Assembly: GCF_018130165.1 (NCBI RefSeq)
Contig: NZ_JAFCLZ010000015.1
Location: forward strand, 62,001 to 126,000
Source: Bradyrhizobium sp. JYMT SZCCT0180
GTDB taxonomy: Bacteria > Pseudomonadota > Alphaproteobacteria > Rhizobiales > Xanthobacteraceae
Direction: 5' to 3'
Length of the DNA: 64,000 bases
Part shown: one piece after another, positions 17,845 through 34,896 of the stretch
Layout of the letters: every line of letters starts with the position of its first letter
Position numbering within the stretch: position 1 is the first letter of the stretch
Position numbers and translations under genes: made by a program
The notes under the pieces: model-generated
Database searches by the model: none
Seen by the model: the letters and a program-made list of their open reading frames with translations, nothing else
Told to the model about the DNA's origin: nothing

Positions 17845-18301
17845 CGCAAGTTACTTGGGACAAGGTCCCGGGCGGGGCGCAGCTGCACCCGGAATCGATG
17901 CAAAAGTCGTGCTATGGGACAACCGGACGCACGGCGTACACAAAAATGTGTGGGGATTCGCGGGGTTAACCCTCGAATCTCCACTATTGTCATCCCATAT
18001 CGGGCTGGCAGCAGGAAAATACGGTAGGCGGCGGGAACGGCAGGGTTCTCGGCGTAAGCCGTTGGGAGACAGTCAAATTTCGGGCTTTTTCAGTCCGTGA
18101 AGCGATGGTTGGACGGGCGAGGTGCAGTCATGCGCCTTGCGCGTCGTTTTGCGTTTTGAAGGTCTGGAGAACGGATTTGGGACTTAATTCCTGAATTTGG
18201 GCTTGGTTCCGGCGAAGCGATTCGAAAATTCAACCCGGGGGCGATGGCAGTCGCGCTTCGGAAGGTTCGTCCATCAAGGGCGACGAAAATGAGAGGCCAC
18301 G
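17845..18301. other. rplL-rpoB intergenic region
   Basis: A 457-bp gap with no credible coding sequence. No clear promoter, terminator or repeat could be identified by eye. In many bacteria this position holds an attenuator or RNase III site that sets the ratio of stalk protein to RNA polymerase, but nothing here proves it. Confidence 0.4.
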
Positions 18302-22420
<4,119 letters not shown>

Positions 22421-22575
22421 CGCTTACGAATTCATGTCCGGCGCATGCGGGCGAAGCCAGGTCTTCGCTCAGATGTGCCGGGCATTCGCACTCCGCTCGG
22501 ACGTTGAGCAGGGCGCGCGCTGACAAAGAGTTTCGAATTTGCTGCCGGTGACGATCGGCACGCGAGGAGAAGACG

Positions 22576-26775
<4,200 letters not shown>

Positions 26776-26802
26776 GGCTTCCGCACGAATACGCTGTAAG
26801 AG

Positions 26803-26829
26803 AAAAGGCCGGCGCAAGCCGGCCTTTTT
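26803..26829 (+). terminator. Intrinsic terminator after rpoC
   Basis: GGCCGGC (26807-26813) and GCCGGCC (26818-26824) form a stem with loop GCAA, extended by AAAA upstream and TTTTT downstream. It is a textbook Rho-independent terminator for rpoBC. Confidence 0.9.
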
Positions 26830-27001
26830 GCTGCGGCATTGGCGTTCACGTGTCGCTGTGACACCGCCCGGTTCCTTCAAACGGGAGAGGGGAAGCTGGC
26901 TGTCCTTTTGTCGACGGGCGTGTCCTGGTGCTTCACCCACAAAGCGGAGGCGTGCTATCAAGAGGTGAATCGTATCCGGGCAACCATTTTCACGGGTTTC
27001 C

Positions 27002-28096
27002 ATGAGCGAAATGGATCATTCAGAACGTTTGATCGACCGCATTTACGAGGCGGGGCTCATTCCATCGCTTTGGCCGGCTGTGCTTGGCGAGCTCGGTGCG
27101 GCGACCAGCGGTAGCGGTGGGTTTATGTTCGCCGTGCGGGACGGATACGTCAGCGCGGTCAACTCAGTCGAATATGACGAGACCATGCCGCTCTTTCTGA
27201 GAGACGGATGGAGTGAACGCGATCCGAATCTGCCGCGCGCCATCGCGCTGAATCACGCGGGCTTCCTCACGGACGGCGATCTTCTCTCGGAAGAGGAGAT
27301 TGCAACCAACGACGTCTATTGCAATTTTTATCGCAAATACGGCCTCGGCTACCGGGCCGGCACGATCATCCCGATACCGAGCGGCGACTCGATCGCAATC
27401 GTCGTGCCGCGGCACCAGGATCTTGGTCCGGTGCCGCGCGAGATCGTCACCTTCCTGGATGGACTGCGGCCGCATCTGGCGCGGGCATCGCTTGCGGCAA
27501 ACCGCCTTGGCTTCGAGCGCGCACGCGCCCAGGCGGACGCGTTGCAGTCGCTGGGCCTGCCCGGCGCGGTGCTGCGTGCGCGCGGCCAGGTGTTTGCGGC
27601 CAACGGCCTGTTCGAAGCCTTGATGCCTTCGCTGTTTGAAGACCGCGCCGAGCGCGTGACAATGACGGATGTGACGGCGGATGCGCTGCTGGCCGAAGCG
27701 CTCGCCGCGCGGCCTCCTGGGGATGGCCGGATCATCAAGTCGATACCGGTTGCGGCGACGGCCAATTATCTGCCGATGGTACTGCACGTCATTCCCGTCC
27801 GCGGGGCCGCGCGCGACATCTTCACACAAGCGAGCGTGCTGCTTGTGGTGACGCCGGTCGATCGCGCCGCGGTGCCGTCCGCCGAGGTCCTGCAAGGCCT
27901 GTTCGACCTGACGCCGGCGGAAGCGCGTGTGGCGCGCGGCATCAGCGAGGCCCGCACGATCGAGGTACTCGCAGGGACGCTTGGTGTCAGCCGCGAAACG
28001 GTGCGCACTCAGCTCAAGTCGGTGCTCGCGAAAACCGGCCTTTCGCGGCAGCAGGAACTGATCAGTCTGCTCGCTGGCAAGGCGTTCCCGAAATAA
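27002..28096 (+). CDS. LuxR-type helix-turn-helix transcriptional regulator
   Basis: A 364-residue protein. The C-terminal 60 residues form a LuxR/FixJ DNA-binding domain (LTPAEARVARGISEARTIEV, then LGVSRETVRTQLKSVLAKTG). The long N-terminal part, with no receiver phosphorylation site, looks like a ligand or PAS/GAF-type sensory region; the signal is unknown. No autoinducer-binding motif is recognised. It stands at the left end of the rpoC-rpsL island and may control the oxidase-methyltransferase and exporter genes that follow on the same strand, but that is a guess from position. Confidence 0.82.
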   Translation: MSEMDHSERLIDRIYEAGLIPSLWPAVLGELGAATSGSGGFMFAVRDGYVSAVNSVEYDETMPLFLRDGWSERDPNLPRAIALNHAGFLTDGDLLSEEEIATNDVYCNFYRKYGLGYRAGTIIPIPSGDSIAIVVPRHQDLGPVPREIVTFLDGLRPHLARASLAANRLGFERARAQADALQSLGLPGAVLRARGQVFAANGLFEALMPSLFEDRAERVTMTDVTADALLAEALAARPPGDGRIIKSIPVAATANYLPMVLHVIPVRGAARDIFTQASVLLVVTPVDRAAVPSAEVLQGLFDLTPAEARVARGISEARTIEVLAGTLGVSRETVRTQLKSVLAKTGLSRQQELISLLAGKAFPK

Positions 28097-28399
28097 CGAA
28101 ACGTCTGCGGGAATCCGATGGCGTACTCCACGTCTGCGGGAATGAGGTCGGCGTTCCGCTTGCCGCTACCGTGGCTTTCACACACGGCGACTCCCGATCA
28201 ACCGCCGGCGCCGAAACCCCCGTAAGAGTACGGATTCGGATGAAAAAGCGCGGTTATGACGGGCTCCATGGCGCTTTCCCGCATTGCCGCGATGCGCGGA
28301 CCTGCTTTGTTCATCTTCCCTTCAGGGTGAAAAGCGCTTTTGCTAAGGAGACTTAAACCGGCTGCACTTTGGGGGCAGGCGGGAACTTGCGGAAAACAC
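28097..28399. other. Intergenic region upstream of the oxidase-methyltransferase
   Basis: A 303-bp gap. The 14-mer ACGTCTGCGGGAAT occurs twice (28101-28114 and 28130-28143) as a direct repeat. TAAGGAGAC (about 28344) looks like a ribosome-binding site for an in-frame start near 28340-28360, but no conserved protein start is seen there. No clear promoter is seen. Confidence 0.35.
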
Positions 28400-30454
28400 A
28401 TGCTCGATCTTGCAATCGTAGGCGGCGGCCCCGGGGGGCTGATGAGCGCCTGGTATCTGAAAAAGAAGCTCGGCGACCTCTGCCGCATCACGATCTACGA
28501 GGCATCCGACCGGGTCGGCGGCAAGATCGTCACGCGCAAATTCGATTCGGCGCCGGCGATGTACGAGGCCGGCGTTGCCGAGATCTATGATTACTCGATG
28601 ACCGGACCCGATCCGCTGCGCGAGCTGATCCAGCATTTCGGCCTGCAGACGATTCCGATGGACGCCGAGCAGGTGCAGTTCGACGGCGAACTCCTCAACG
28701 ACGTGCCGGGCATGCGCCGCAAATATGGTGCAAAGACCGCGGCCGCGATCGAGGGCTTTCGCAAGCGCTGCAGCGATATGGTGTCGCCGATCGAATATTA
28801 CGAAGGCGTCGGCGCCCACGACAACGAGCATCCGTGGGCCTACATGACGGCCGAGGAACTGCTCGAAAAGTTCGTCGACGACGATACCGCCAAGCGCTTC
28901 TTCAAGGTGATGGCCCGCTCCGACATCGCGACCGAGCCGCACAACACCAACGGGCTCAACGCGCTGAAGAACTTCGTGATGGATGTCGACGGCTATATCG
29001 GGCTGTATTCGATCCAGAACGGCAACGAACAACTGGTCGATTGCCTGCGCAGCGAAGTCACGGCCGATATCCAGCTCAATCACCGGGTGCTCCAGGTCGG
29101 CAAGACGTCTTCCGGCCGCTATCAGCTCAACATGATGAACGGCAAGGGACCGGAGACGCGGGACTTCGATCTCGTGGTGATGTGCCTGCCGCATTCCTGG
29201 CTCGGCACGATGCGCTGGAACGGCGAAGAGCTGCGCAAGTCGATGGTCAAGCACGTCGCCTATTTCGACCGGCCCGCGCATTATCTGCGGGTCTCGATCC
29301 TGTTCGACGAACCGTTCTGGGGCGAGAAGATCCCCGGCGCCTGGTTCATGTCGGAGGCATTCGGTGGCTGCTGCGTCTACAACGAGGGCGCGCGCCATGA
29401 CGTCGGCAAGCACGGCGTCCTGAACTGGCTGATTGCGGGTTCCGATGCGCTGGCGTTTGCCAATCTCAGCGATCAGGAACTGATCGACGCCGCGCTGAAG
29501 TCGCTGCCGGCGTCGCTCGGCAACGCCCGCGACTATTTCAAGGAAGGCAAGATCCATCGCTGGCTGTCGTCGGTGAACGCGCTGCCGGGCGGCTTGCCGG
29601 TGCGCGACGTCATGACCAACCACCGGCCCGAGCCGAAGGAACATCCGGGGATCGTCGTGGTCGGCGACTATCTGTTCGACTCCACGCTCAACGGACTGCT
29701 CGACTCCTCCGACGCCGCCACCGACATCATCGTCTCCGAGATGATGCGGCTGCGCCGCGCACGCGCGCAGGCGGGCGGACAGCTCTCCGACAAGATCGAC
29801 CGCGATTATTTCCAGAATTATCGCGGGCTTGGCCCGTACAACGAGGTCTGGAGCCAGTTTACCGACCCGGCCTATCTGACCGACCTGATCAAGATCGTCT
29901 GGAACCGGGCGAGGGGCTACAAGCTCCTGATCGCGGGCTCCGCCAGCGGCGAACTGGTCGGCGCGCTGCGCGAGCGCGGCATCGACGCCTGGGGCATCGA
30001 AAACAACCGGGCCATCCATGCCCGGACGCCAAAGGCGCTGAAGAAATTCAACAAGCTCGGCTCGATCGTCGATATGCCGTTCAAGGACGGCGAATTCGAT
30101 TTCGTGTTCGAGACCAGCCTGTGTCACGTCGCGGAGAAGCAGGTGCCGCGCGCGGTGCGCGAACTGAACCGGGTGATCAAGACCGGACTGCTGTTCGGCT
30201 CCGTCACGTCGGACACGCCGCCGGCGCTGATCGACCGCTACGATCTGCTGCGCGGGGTGAAGAAGCTCGGCACCTGGTGGGAATGGTCGGAGTTGTTCTT
30301 CGGCAACGGATTCGACCTCTCGATGCATCGCCGTGACGTCACCGATGCATTGTGGGCGGCGACGCTTGCCGTCAACAAGGGGCCGGGGCAGTGGTACGCC
30401 GACTCCGACAGCCTGCGCTATTCGTTCTTCGACAAGGTGGAGTCCGACGACTGA
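28400..30454 (+). CDS. Fused FAD amine oxidase-like/SAM methyltransferase protein
   Basis: A 684-residue two-domain protein. The N-terminal domain (about 1-450) opens MLDLAIVGGGPGGLMSAWYL with the FAD-binding GxGxxG at residues 8-13, a following ASDRVGGKI segment of flavin amine oxidases/desaturases, and a late VVVGDYLFDSTLNGLLDSSD FAD motif. The C-terminal domain (about 505-640) has LLIAGSASGELVGALRERG as methyltransferase motif I and DMPFKDGEFDFVFETSLCHV as motif II/post-I, matching class I SAM methyltransferases. Substrate unknown. It precedes an ABC exporter by 139 bp, suggesting synthesis and export of a modified metabolite or lipid. Confidence 0.78.
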   Translation: MLDLAIVGGGPGGLMSAWYLKKKLGDLCRITIYEASDRVGGKIVTRKFDSAPAMYEAGVAEIYDYSMTGPDPLRELIQHFGLQTIPMDAEQVQFDGELLNDVPGMRRKYGAKTAAAIEGFRKRCSDMVSPIEYYEGVGAHDNEHPWAYMTAEELLEKFVDDDTAKRFFKVMARSDIATEPHNTNGLNALKNFVMDVDGYIGLYSIQNGNEQLVDCLRSEVTADIQLNHRVLQVGKTSSGRYQLNMMNGKGPETRDFDLVVMCLPHSWLGTMRWNGEELRKSMVKHVAYFDRPAHYLRVSILFDEPFWGEKIPGAWFMSEAFGGCCVYNEGARHDVGKHGVLNWLIAGSDALAFANLSDQELIDAALKSLPASLGNARDYFKEGKIHRWLSSVNALPGGLPVRDVMTNHRPEPKEHPGIVVVGDYLFDSTLNGLLDSSDAATDIIVSEMMRLRRARAQAGGQLSDKIDRDYFQNYRGLGPYNEVWSQFTDPAYLTDLIKIVWNRARGYKLLIAGSASGELVGALRERGIDAWGIENNRAIHARTPKALKKFNKLGSIVDMPFKDGEFDFVFETSLCHVAEKQVPRAVRELNRVIKTGLLFGSVTSDTPPALIDRYDLLRGVKKLGTWWEWSELFFGNGFDLSMHRRDVTDALWAATLAVNKGPGQWYADSDSLRYSFFDKVESDD

Positions 30455-30593
30455 TCGGCGGCCGCCGGTACTCGGATTGTTTGGCAATTGTTTTGCCGAA
30501 TTCATCCTGATCGCATAGGATCGGCGCGGTAGCGTCCACCGCTATCGCGTTTCGATTTGCGGTCATGCCGGCCGTGCAGCATCGGTTGGTTTT

Positions 30594-32642
30594 ATGGCGC
30601 CAAAGCCTCCTTCTCCGGATGATCAGAATCCCGCGCCAGCGGACGATCCTGAGCTTGCGAAGAGGCTCGCGCTCGAGGCTGTCGCCACTGGCAAGCCGGC
30701 CGGCGTGCCCGCCGCCGATGACGGCAAAGACAAAAAGGCCAAGAAGGACGAGGACGAGGACGACGACGAGGTGGAGCTTGACGACGATGATGACGAGGAC
30801 CTCGTCGTCTTCACCGCGAAGGAAGCCGCCGGCGCGATGGCGACGGTCTACGGTTTCGTCAAGCCGTATCTTGGCAATTACAGGAAGCCATTGGCGATCG
30901 TCACCTTCGGCGTGCTGGTCGAGACGCTGTTCAACGTCATCATGCCGCTCAGCCTGAAGTTCCTGATCGACGACGCGCTCGGCGAAGAGGATTTCCAGGC
31001 GCTGTACAAGATCCTCGGCGTGCTCGCGGTCGCCGGCATCATCACCTCGATCGTCGCGATCTGGTATGAGCGCTGGGATGCGCGGCTGGCAGCCGGCATC
31101 ATATCCGATGTCCGGACGCGGTTGTTCGAGCATGTCCAGAGCTTGCCGGCGGGCTATTTCGCCCGCACCAAGCGTGGCGAAATTCTCTCGCGCTTCTCGA
31201 TCGATCTCTCGGCGTTCGAGGGGGCTGTCAAGACCTTTGCCAACAGCGCGGCGCTGCCCTTCCTGGAGCTGATCGCCGGCATCATCCTGATGCTGTTCCT
31301 GAACTGGCAGCTCGCGGCCGTCGCGCTTCTGGTGTTTCCGATCACACTGATCGGCCCGCGGATTCTGACGCCAAAGGCGGTGCAGGCCAATTACGAGCAG
31401 AAGCTGAACGAATCGGCGCTGCTCGGCACGGTGCAGGAAAACGTCGCGGCCCAGGCGGTGGTGAAAGCGTTCAGCCTGCAGCGCCGCGCGTTCGGCTGGT
31501 TCTCCCTGCGCAACCAGGATGTGCGCATCAAGACCGCGTCCGCGGTGTTCCTGTCGACCATGGTGGAACGCACCGTCACCATCTCGGTGCTGTTGCTGCA
31601 TCTCGTGGTGCTCGCGATCGGCGCCTATCTCGCCACCACGGGCCAGATCACCATCGGCACCTTCGTGACCTTCGAGAGCGCGTTCTGGGAGGTGTCCTAC
31701 AACATCGCCCATCTGATGCATTTCATTCCGGTGTCGATCCAGGCGGCCGCATCGGTGCGGCATATGCAGGAACTGCTGGACGAGCCGACCCGCGGCGCCG
31801 ACCGCCCCGGCGCGCCCGATCTGCCGCGCATCACCAACGACATCACCTTCGATCGCGTGACCTTCCAATACGAGGGCAGCGAGACCCCGGTGCTCGACAA
31901 TCTCAGCCTCAAGCTCAATGCCGGCAAGCGCATTGCCATTGTCGGACCCAGCGGCTCCGGCAAGAGCACGCTGCTCAACCTGGTCCTGCGGCTCTACCAG
32001 CCCGACGAGGGGCGCCTGACCATCGACGGCGTCGACGTCCGCCGCGTCACCCTGGAATCGCTGCGCGGGAGCATGGCGGTCGTGTTCCAGGAGAACATGC
32101 TGTTCAACATGTCGATCCGCGAAAACATCCGGCTCGGCAAGGAAGGCGCGAGCGACGAAGAGGTCGAGGAGGCCGCCAAGAAGGCCGAGATCCACCAGTA
32201 CATCATGAGCCTGCCGCAGAAGTACGACACGCCGGTCGGCGAACGCGGCGACACGTTGTCGGGCGGCCAGCGTCAGCGCATCGCGATCGCGCGCGCCGTC
32301 ATCCGCAACCCGTCCGTCCTGCTGCTGGACGAAGCAACGTCCGCGCTCGACCAGACCACGGAAGCTGCGATCAATCGCACGCTGCTGAAGGTCGCGGAGG
32401 GACGCACCATGATCTGGTCGACGCACCGCCTGACGTCGGTGGTCGAGATGGACGAGATCATCGTGATTTCAAACGGCAAGGCGATCGAGCGCGGCTCGCA
32501 CGCGGAGCTGCTTGCCCGCAATGGCGCCTACCGCAAGCTCTGGGACGACCAGGGCCACAGGCCGCACAATGCGGCCGGTCAGGCCGACGACGACAATGAA
32601 GACGACGATGATGATGAGGACGAGGACGACGAGGAGGAGTGA
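30594..32642 (+). CDS. ABC transporter, fused permease and ATPase, with acidic ends
   Basis: A 682-residue type IV (MsbA-like) half transporter. A six-helix membrane domain covers about residues 95-390. The ATPase domain has GPSGSGKST (near 451), LSGGQRQR, VLLLDEATSALD and the STHR switch histidine. It works as a homo- or heterodimer in the inner membrane, probably as an exporter. Unusually, both ends are acidic: residues 42-69 are mostly Asp/Glu with a Lys patch, and the last 20 residues are almost all Asp/Glu. The 3' end overlaps the convergent oxidoreductase gene by 64 bp. Substrate unknown. Confidence 0.87.
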   Translation: MAPKPPSPDDQNPAPADDPELAKRLALEAVATGKPAGVPAADDGKDKKAKKDEDEDDDEVELDDDDDEDLVVFTAKEAAGAMATVYGFVKPYLGNYRKPLAIVTFGVLVETLFNVIMPLSLKFLIDDALGEEDFQALYKILGVLAVAGIITSIVAIWYERWDARLAAGIISDVRTRLFEHVQSLPAGYFARTKRGEILSRFSIDLSAFEGAVKTFANSAALPFLELIAGIILMLFLNWQLAAVALLVFPITLIGPRILTPKAVQANYEQKLNESALLGTVQENVAAQAVVKAFSLQRRAFGWFSLRNQDVRIKTASAVFLSTMVERTVTISVLLLHLVVLAIGAYLATTGQITIGTFVTFESAFWEVSYNIAHLMHFIPVSIQAAASVRHMQELLDEPTRGADRPGAPDLPRITNDITFDRVTFQYEGSETPVLDNLSLKLNAGKRIAIVGPSGSGKSTLLNLVLRLYQPDEGRLTIDGVDVRRVTLESLRGSMAVVFQENMLFNMSIRENIRLGKEGASDEEVEEAAKKAEIHQYIMSLPQKYDTPVGERGDTLSGGQRQRIAIARAVIRNPSVLLLDEATSALDQTTEAAINRTLLKVAEGRTMIWSTHRLTSVVEMDEIIVISNGKAIERGSHAELLARNGAYRKLWDDQGHRPHNAAGQADDDNEDDDDDEDEDDEEE

Positions 32643-33808
32643 GCGTGGGTTTTTGCTTCCGCGCTGATTGCCTTGCGTAGCCGTCGCAAATTGCCTTCGC
32701 CAAACCACGCCAGGAACCGCGCCAGGCGTTGTGCGCGCCAGTAGATGCCGCGGTCCAGCGTGACCTTGCGGAAGCTGAAGGCCTTCGCCATCGACCAGGC
32801 GTCGCAGGCCTGCTTGACCGGATCTTCGTAATACGACGCGATCTTGGCCTCGTTCATGCCCTCGGTCGCCAGCCAGGCGGGAATATGGACGTTGCAGAGC
32901 TGGGTGACGTCAGTGAGTACCTTGTCGGTGCCGGTGCCCGTGACGGGGCAGGTGGTCGCGAAGGCGTCGCCGACCAGGACGATGCCGGGCTGCCGATAGC
33001 CTGTGCTGACGTGGAGATCCGCCGGCCTGATCTTGACGTCGCCTGACACGGTATACTCGCCGGTGATGCGGCGCAGCCGCGGCAGCGCGGCATTCAAGGT
33101 CTCGACCGGCCTTTGCCGCATCTCGCGCAGCCAGGGATCGTCGGCCTCGCGATAGGCGAACAGATTGGCCCGCATTTTGGTGCCGACCGGAAACAGCGTC
33201 AGATAGGGGATACGGCCGCTCGGCCGTTCCGAGAAATACGTCAGCGCGGGAAATTCGAAAGCGGCGCGACCGGCGGGCGCAAGGTCGAATCCGATCGAGA
33301 TCGAGTGACACGCGCTGATGATCTGGCGTTCGATGCCGAGATTGCGGCGGAGCCCGATGTTCAACCCATTGGCCAGCACCACCAGCCGCGCCGAGATCGA
33401 TTCGCCGTTCGAGAGTGTGAGCTTCTGGCGATCGTCGCTGGTCGAGACATCCGTGACCTTGGCGTAGACCAGTTCGGCAGGTTTGGGGATTTCGGCCCGA
33501 ATCGCCATGATCAGCGCGTCATACATGATGCCGAACTGCTGGCTGGGCCGCTTGTCGAGCAGATATCCGGCCCGCGCGATCCAGTTTTCGCCGTCATGGG
33601 TGGTCGCACGCAGCAGCGAATCGGCGAATCCCGTCTTCTGCAAAAGGTCGACCTGGGTGCCTCCGCTCAGCTTTTCGACGCGAAAATCGAACGGATAATT
33701 TTCATGCGGGTCGATCAGGAGCGTCGGAATCCCGGCGCGTCCGAGCATCGCGGCCGCGGTCGAGCCGGCGAGGCCGCCCCCGATAATTGCAATGTCGGTG
33801 TACTGCAT
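32579..33808 (-). CDS. FAD-dependent oxidoreductase (PHBH/geranylgeranyl reductase-like)
   Basis: A 409-residue flavoprotein. The FAD motif IIGGGLAGSTAAAMLGRAG lies at residues 8-26. The second conserved motif GIVLVGDAFATTCPVTGTGTD binds the flavin ribityl chain, as in the p-hydroxybenzoate hydroxylase group. Relatives are monooxygenases, halogenases or prenyl reductases; the substrate is not predictable. The last 20 residues are almost all serine and lie antisense to the acidic tail of the ABC transporter gene, so they are probably an accidental extension past a real end near residue 388. Confidence 0.8.
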   Translation of the reverse strand: MQYTDIAIIGGGLAGSTAAAMLGRAGIPTLLIDPHENYPFDFRVEKLSGGTQVDLLQKTGFADSLLRATTHDGENWIARAGYLLDKRPSQQFGIMYDALIMAIRAEIPKPAELVYAKVTDVSTSDDRQKLTLSNGESISARLVVLANGLNIGLRRNLGIERQIISACHSISIGFDLAPAGRAAFEFPALTYFSERPSGRIPYLTLFPVGTKMRANLFAYREADDPWLREMRQRPVETLNAALPRLRRITGEYTVSGDVKIRPADLHVSTGYRQPGIVLVGDAFATTCPVTGTGTDKVLTDVTQLCNVHIPAWLATEGMNEAKIASYYEDPVKQACDAWSMAKAFSFRKVTLDRGIYWRAQRLARFLAWFGEGNLRRLRKAISAEAKTHAHSSSSSSSSSSSSSSLSSSA

Positions 33809-33917
33809 AGGAAATTCCGGCCTTGAAGGGCTAGTTTTGCGCCGGGAAAGGCAAATAAAGGCTTAGCTTGGCAATCCGCTTTGGACGGAAACCCGGGCAA
33901 TTATGTTTCTGGATATA

Positions 33918-33931
33918 TTTACCCGGGTAAA
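33918..33931. promoter_or_regulatory. Palindromic operator candidate
   Basis: TTTACCCGGGTAAA is a perfect 14-bp palindrome, 110 bp upstream of the minus-strand FAD oxidoreductase. The symmetry suits a dimeric repressor such as a TetR or MarR type, but the regulator is unknown. Confidence 0.45.
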
Positions 33932-34060
33932 ATAGGCGAGAATCGCTGGTGCCGTCCGATTCGAAGAAGCGGGGAGTGCCGCCAATTTTCGGTGCGCACC
34001 GATTCACGCGAAGCTCTGAATCTGCAGGTGCCATAGGCGTTTCCTGCGTTGTCGTTTCGC

Positions 34061-34087
34061 TTGACTTAGCTACCCACGGCTTATAGA
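34061..34087 (+). promoter_or_regulatory. Candidate str operon promoter
   Basis: TTGACT (34061-34066) is followed by TATAGA (34082-34087). The spacer is 15 bp, or 16 if CTTGAC is taken as the -35 box. Both hexamers are close to the alphaproteobacterial housekeeping consensus. It lies upstream of rpsL with no other gene between. Confidence 0.5.
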
Positions 34088-34509
34088 AGACCCCCACTTC
34101 ACGACAGGCGGTGAGCGTCGCCAGCGTCGGAACGGAACACCCTTCAAATCCTTATGGACCCAAATCCTTCTGGACTGAGACGGGCACCAACCTCGACGAA
34201 TGCCGCTCAAACGCTGTCGATCATATAGCTAGGCAATGCCAGTGCGATTTTAGTTCTCTTGAGCACGTTCTCTTGAGAGTGAACTCGGATGCATGACCTC
34301 GGTAGCAGGCCGAACAGCGAACGCTGATCGGTCTTCAGTCGCGGTCCTCTGTGGCGTCGAAGCGCTTTCCGCTCAGCAATGAGTGGTTGGCGCGATTTCG
34401 TTTTGCGTGGGTGTTTTTCCGTGCAAGGCGGCCGAACGGGGCGGCTAGTCCCGAGAAGAATTTGCGAAGCCATCTCCGGTTTCGCGCGAACTAAAGGGTG
34501 AAGGCTGAC

Positions 34510-34881
34510 ATGCCGACGATCAACCAGCTGATCGCAAAACCGCGTACCGTGCAGAAGTCGCGCAAGAAGGTGCCGGCGCTGCAGCAGTCCCCGCAGAAGC
34601 GCGGCGTTTGCACGCGCGTCTATACCACGACCCCGAAGAAGCCGAACTCGGCGCTTCGTAAGGTTGCCAAGGTGCGCCTGACCAACGGCTTCGAAGTGAT
34701 CGGCTACATCCCCGGTGAAGGCCATAACCTTCAGGAGCATTCGGTGGTCATGATCCGCGGCGGCCGCGTCAAGGATTTGCCCGGCGTGCGCTACCACATT
34801 CTCCGCGGCGTCCTCGATACCCAGGGCGTCAAGAACCGTAAGCAGCGTCGTTCGAAGTACGGCGCGAAGCGTCCGAAGTAA
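34510..34881 (+). CDS. rpsL: 30S ribosomal protein S12
   Basis: A 123-residue protein starting MPTINQLIAKPR. TTTPKKPNSALRKVAKVRL and the PGVRYH loop carry the usual wild-type lysines, so no streptomycin-resistance change is seen. S12 sits at the decoding centre. An in-frame GTG-type start 4 codons earlier was rejected because the family N-terminus begins at this ATG; AAGGGTGAAGG lies upstream. First gene of the str operon. Confidence 0.97.
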   Translation: MPTINQLIAKPRTVQKSRKKVPALQQSPQKRGVCTRVYTTTPKKPNSALRKVAKVRLTNGFEVIGYIPGEGHNLQEHSVVMIRGGRVKDLPGVRYHILRGVLDTQGVKNRKQRRSKYGAKRPK

Positions 34882-34896
34882 GCGGGAACAGCCAAG

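Larger units (their letters stand above)
33809..34509. other. Intergenic region and rpsL leader
   Basis: A 701-bp gap between the divergent FAD oxidoreductase and rpsL genes. It holds the palindrome at 33918 and the promoter at 34061. The transcribed leader of the str operon would be about 415 nt, unusually long. A minus-strand ORF at 33831-34097 lacks a family resemblance and a good ribosome-binding site, so it is not called. Nothing else is recognised. Confidence 0.5.

Noticed and set aside
28101..28143. CRISPR-like direct repeat ACGTCTGCGGGAAT
   Set aside because: Only two copies with a 15-bp gap; no array or cas gene.
33831..34097. 88-codon minus-strand ORF upstream of the FAD oxidoreductase
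   Set aside because: No ribosome-binding site or recognisable domain; it covers the palindrome and the str promoter.
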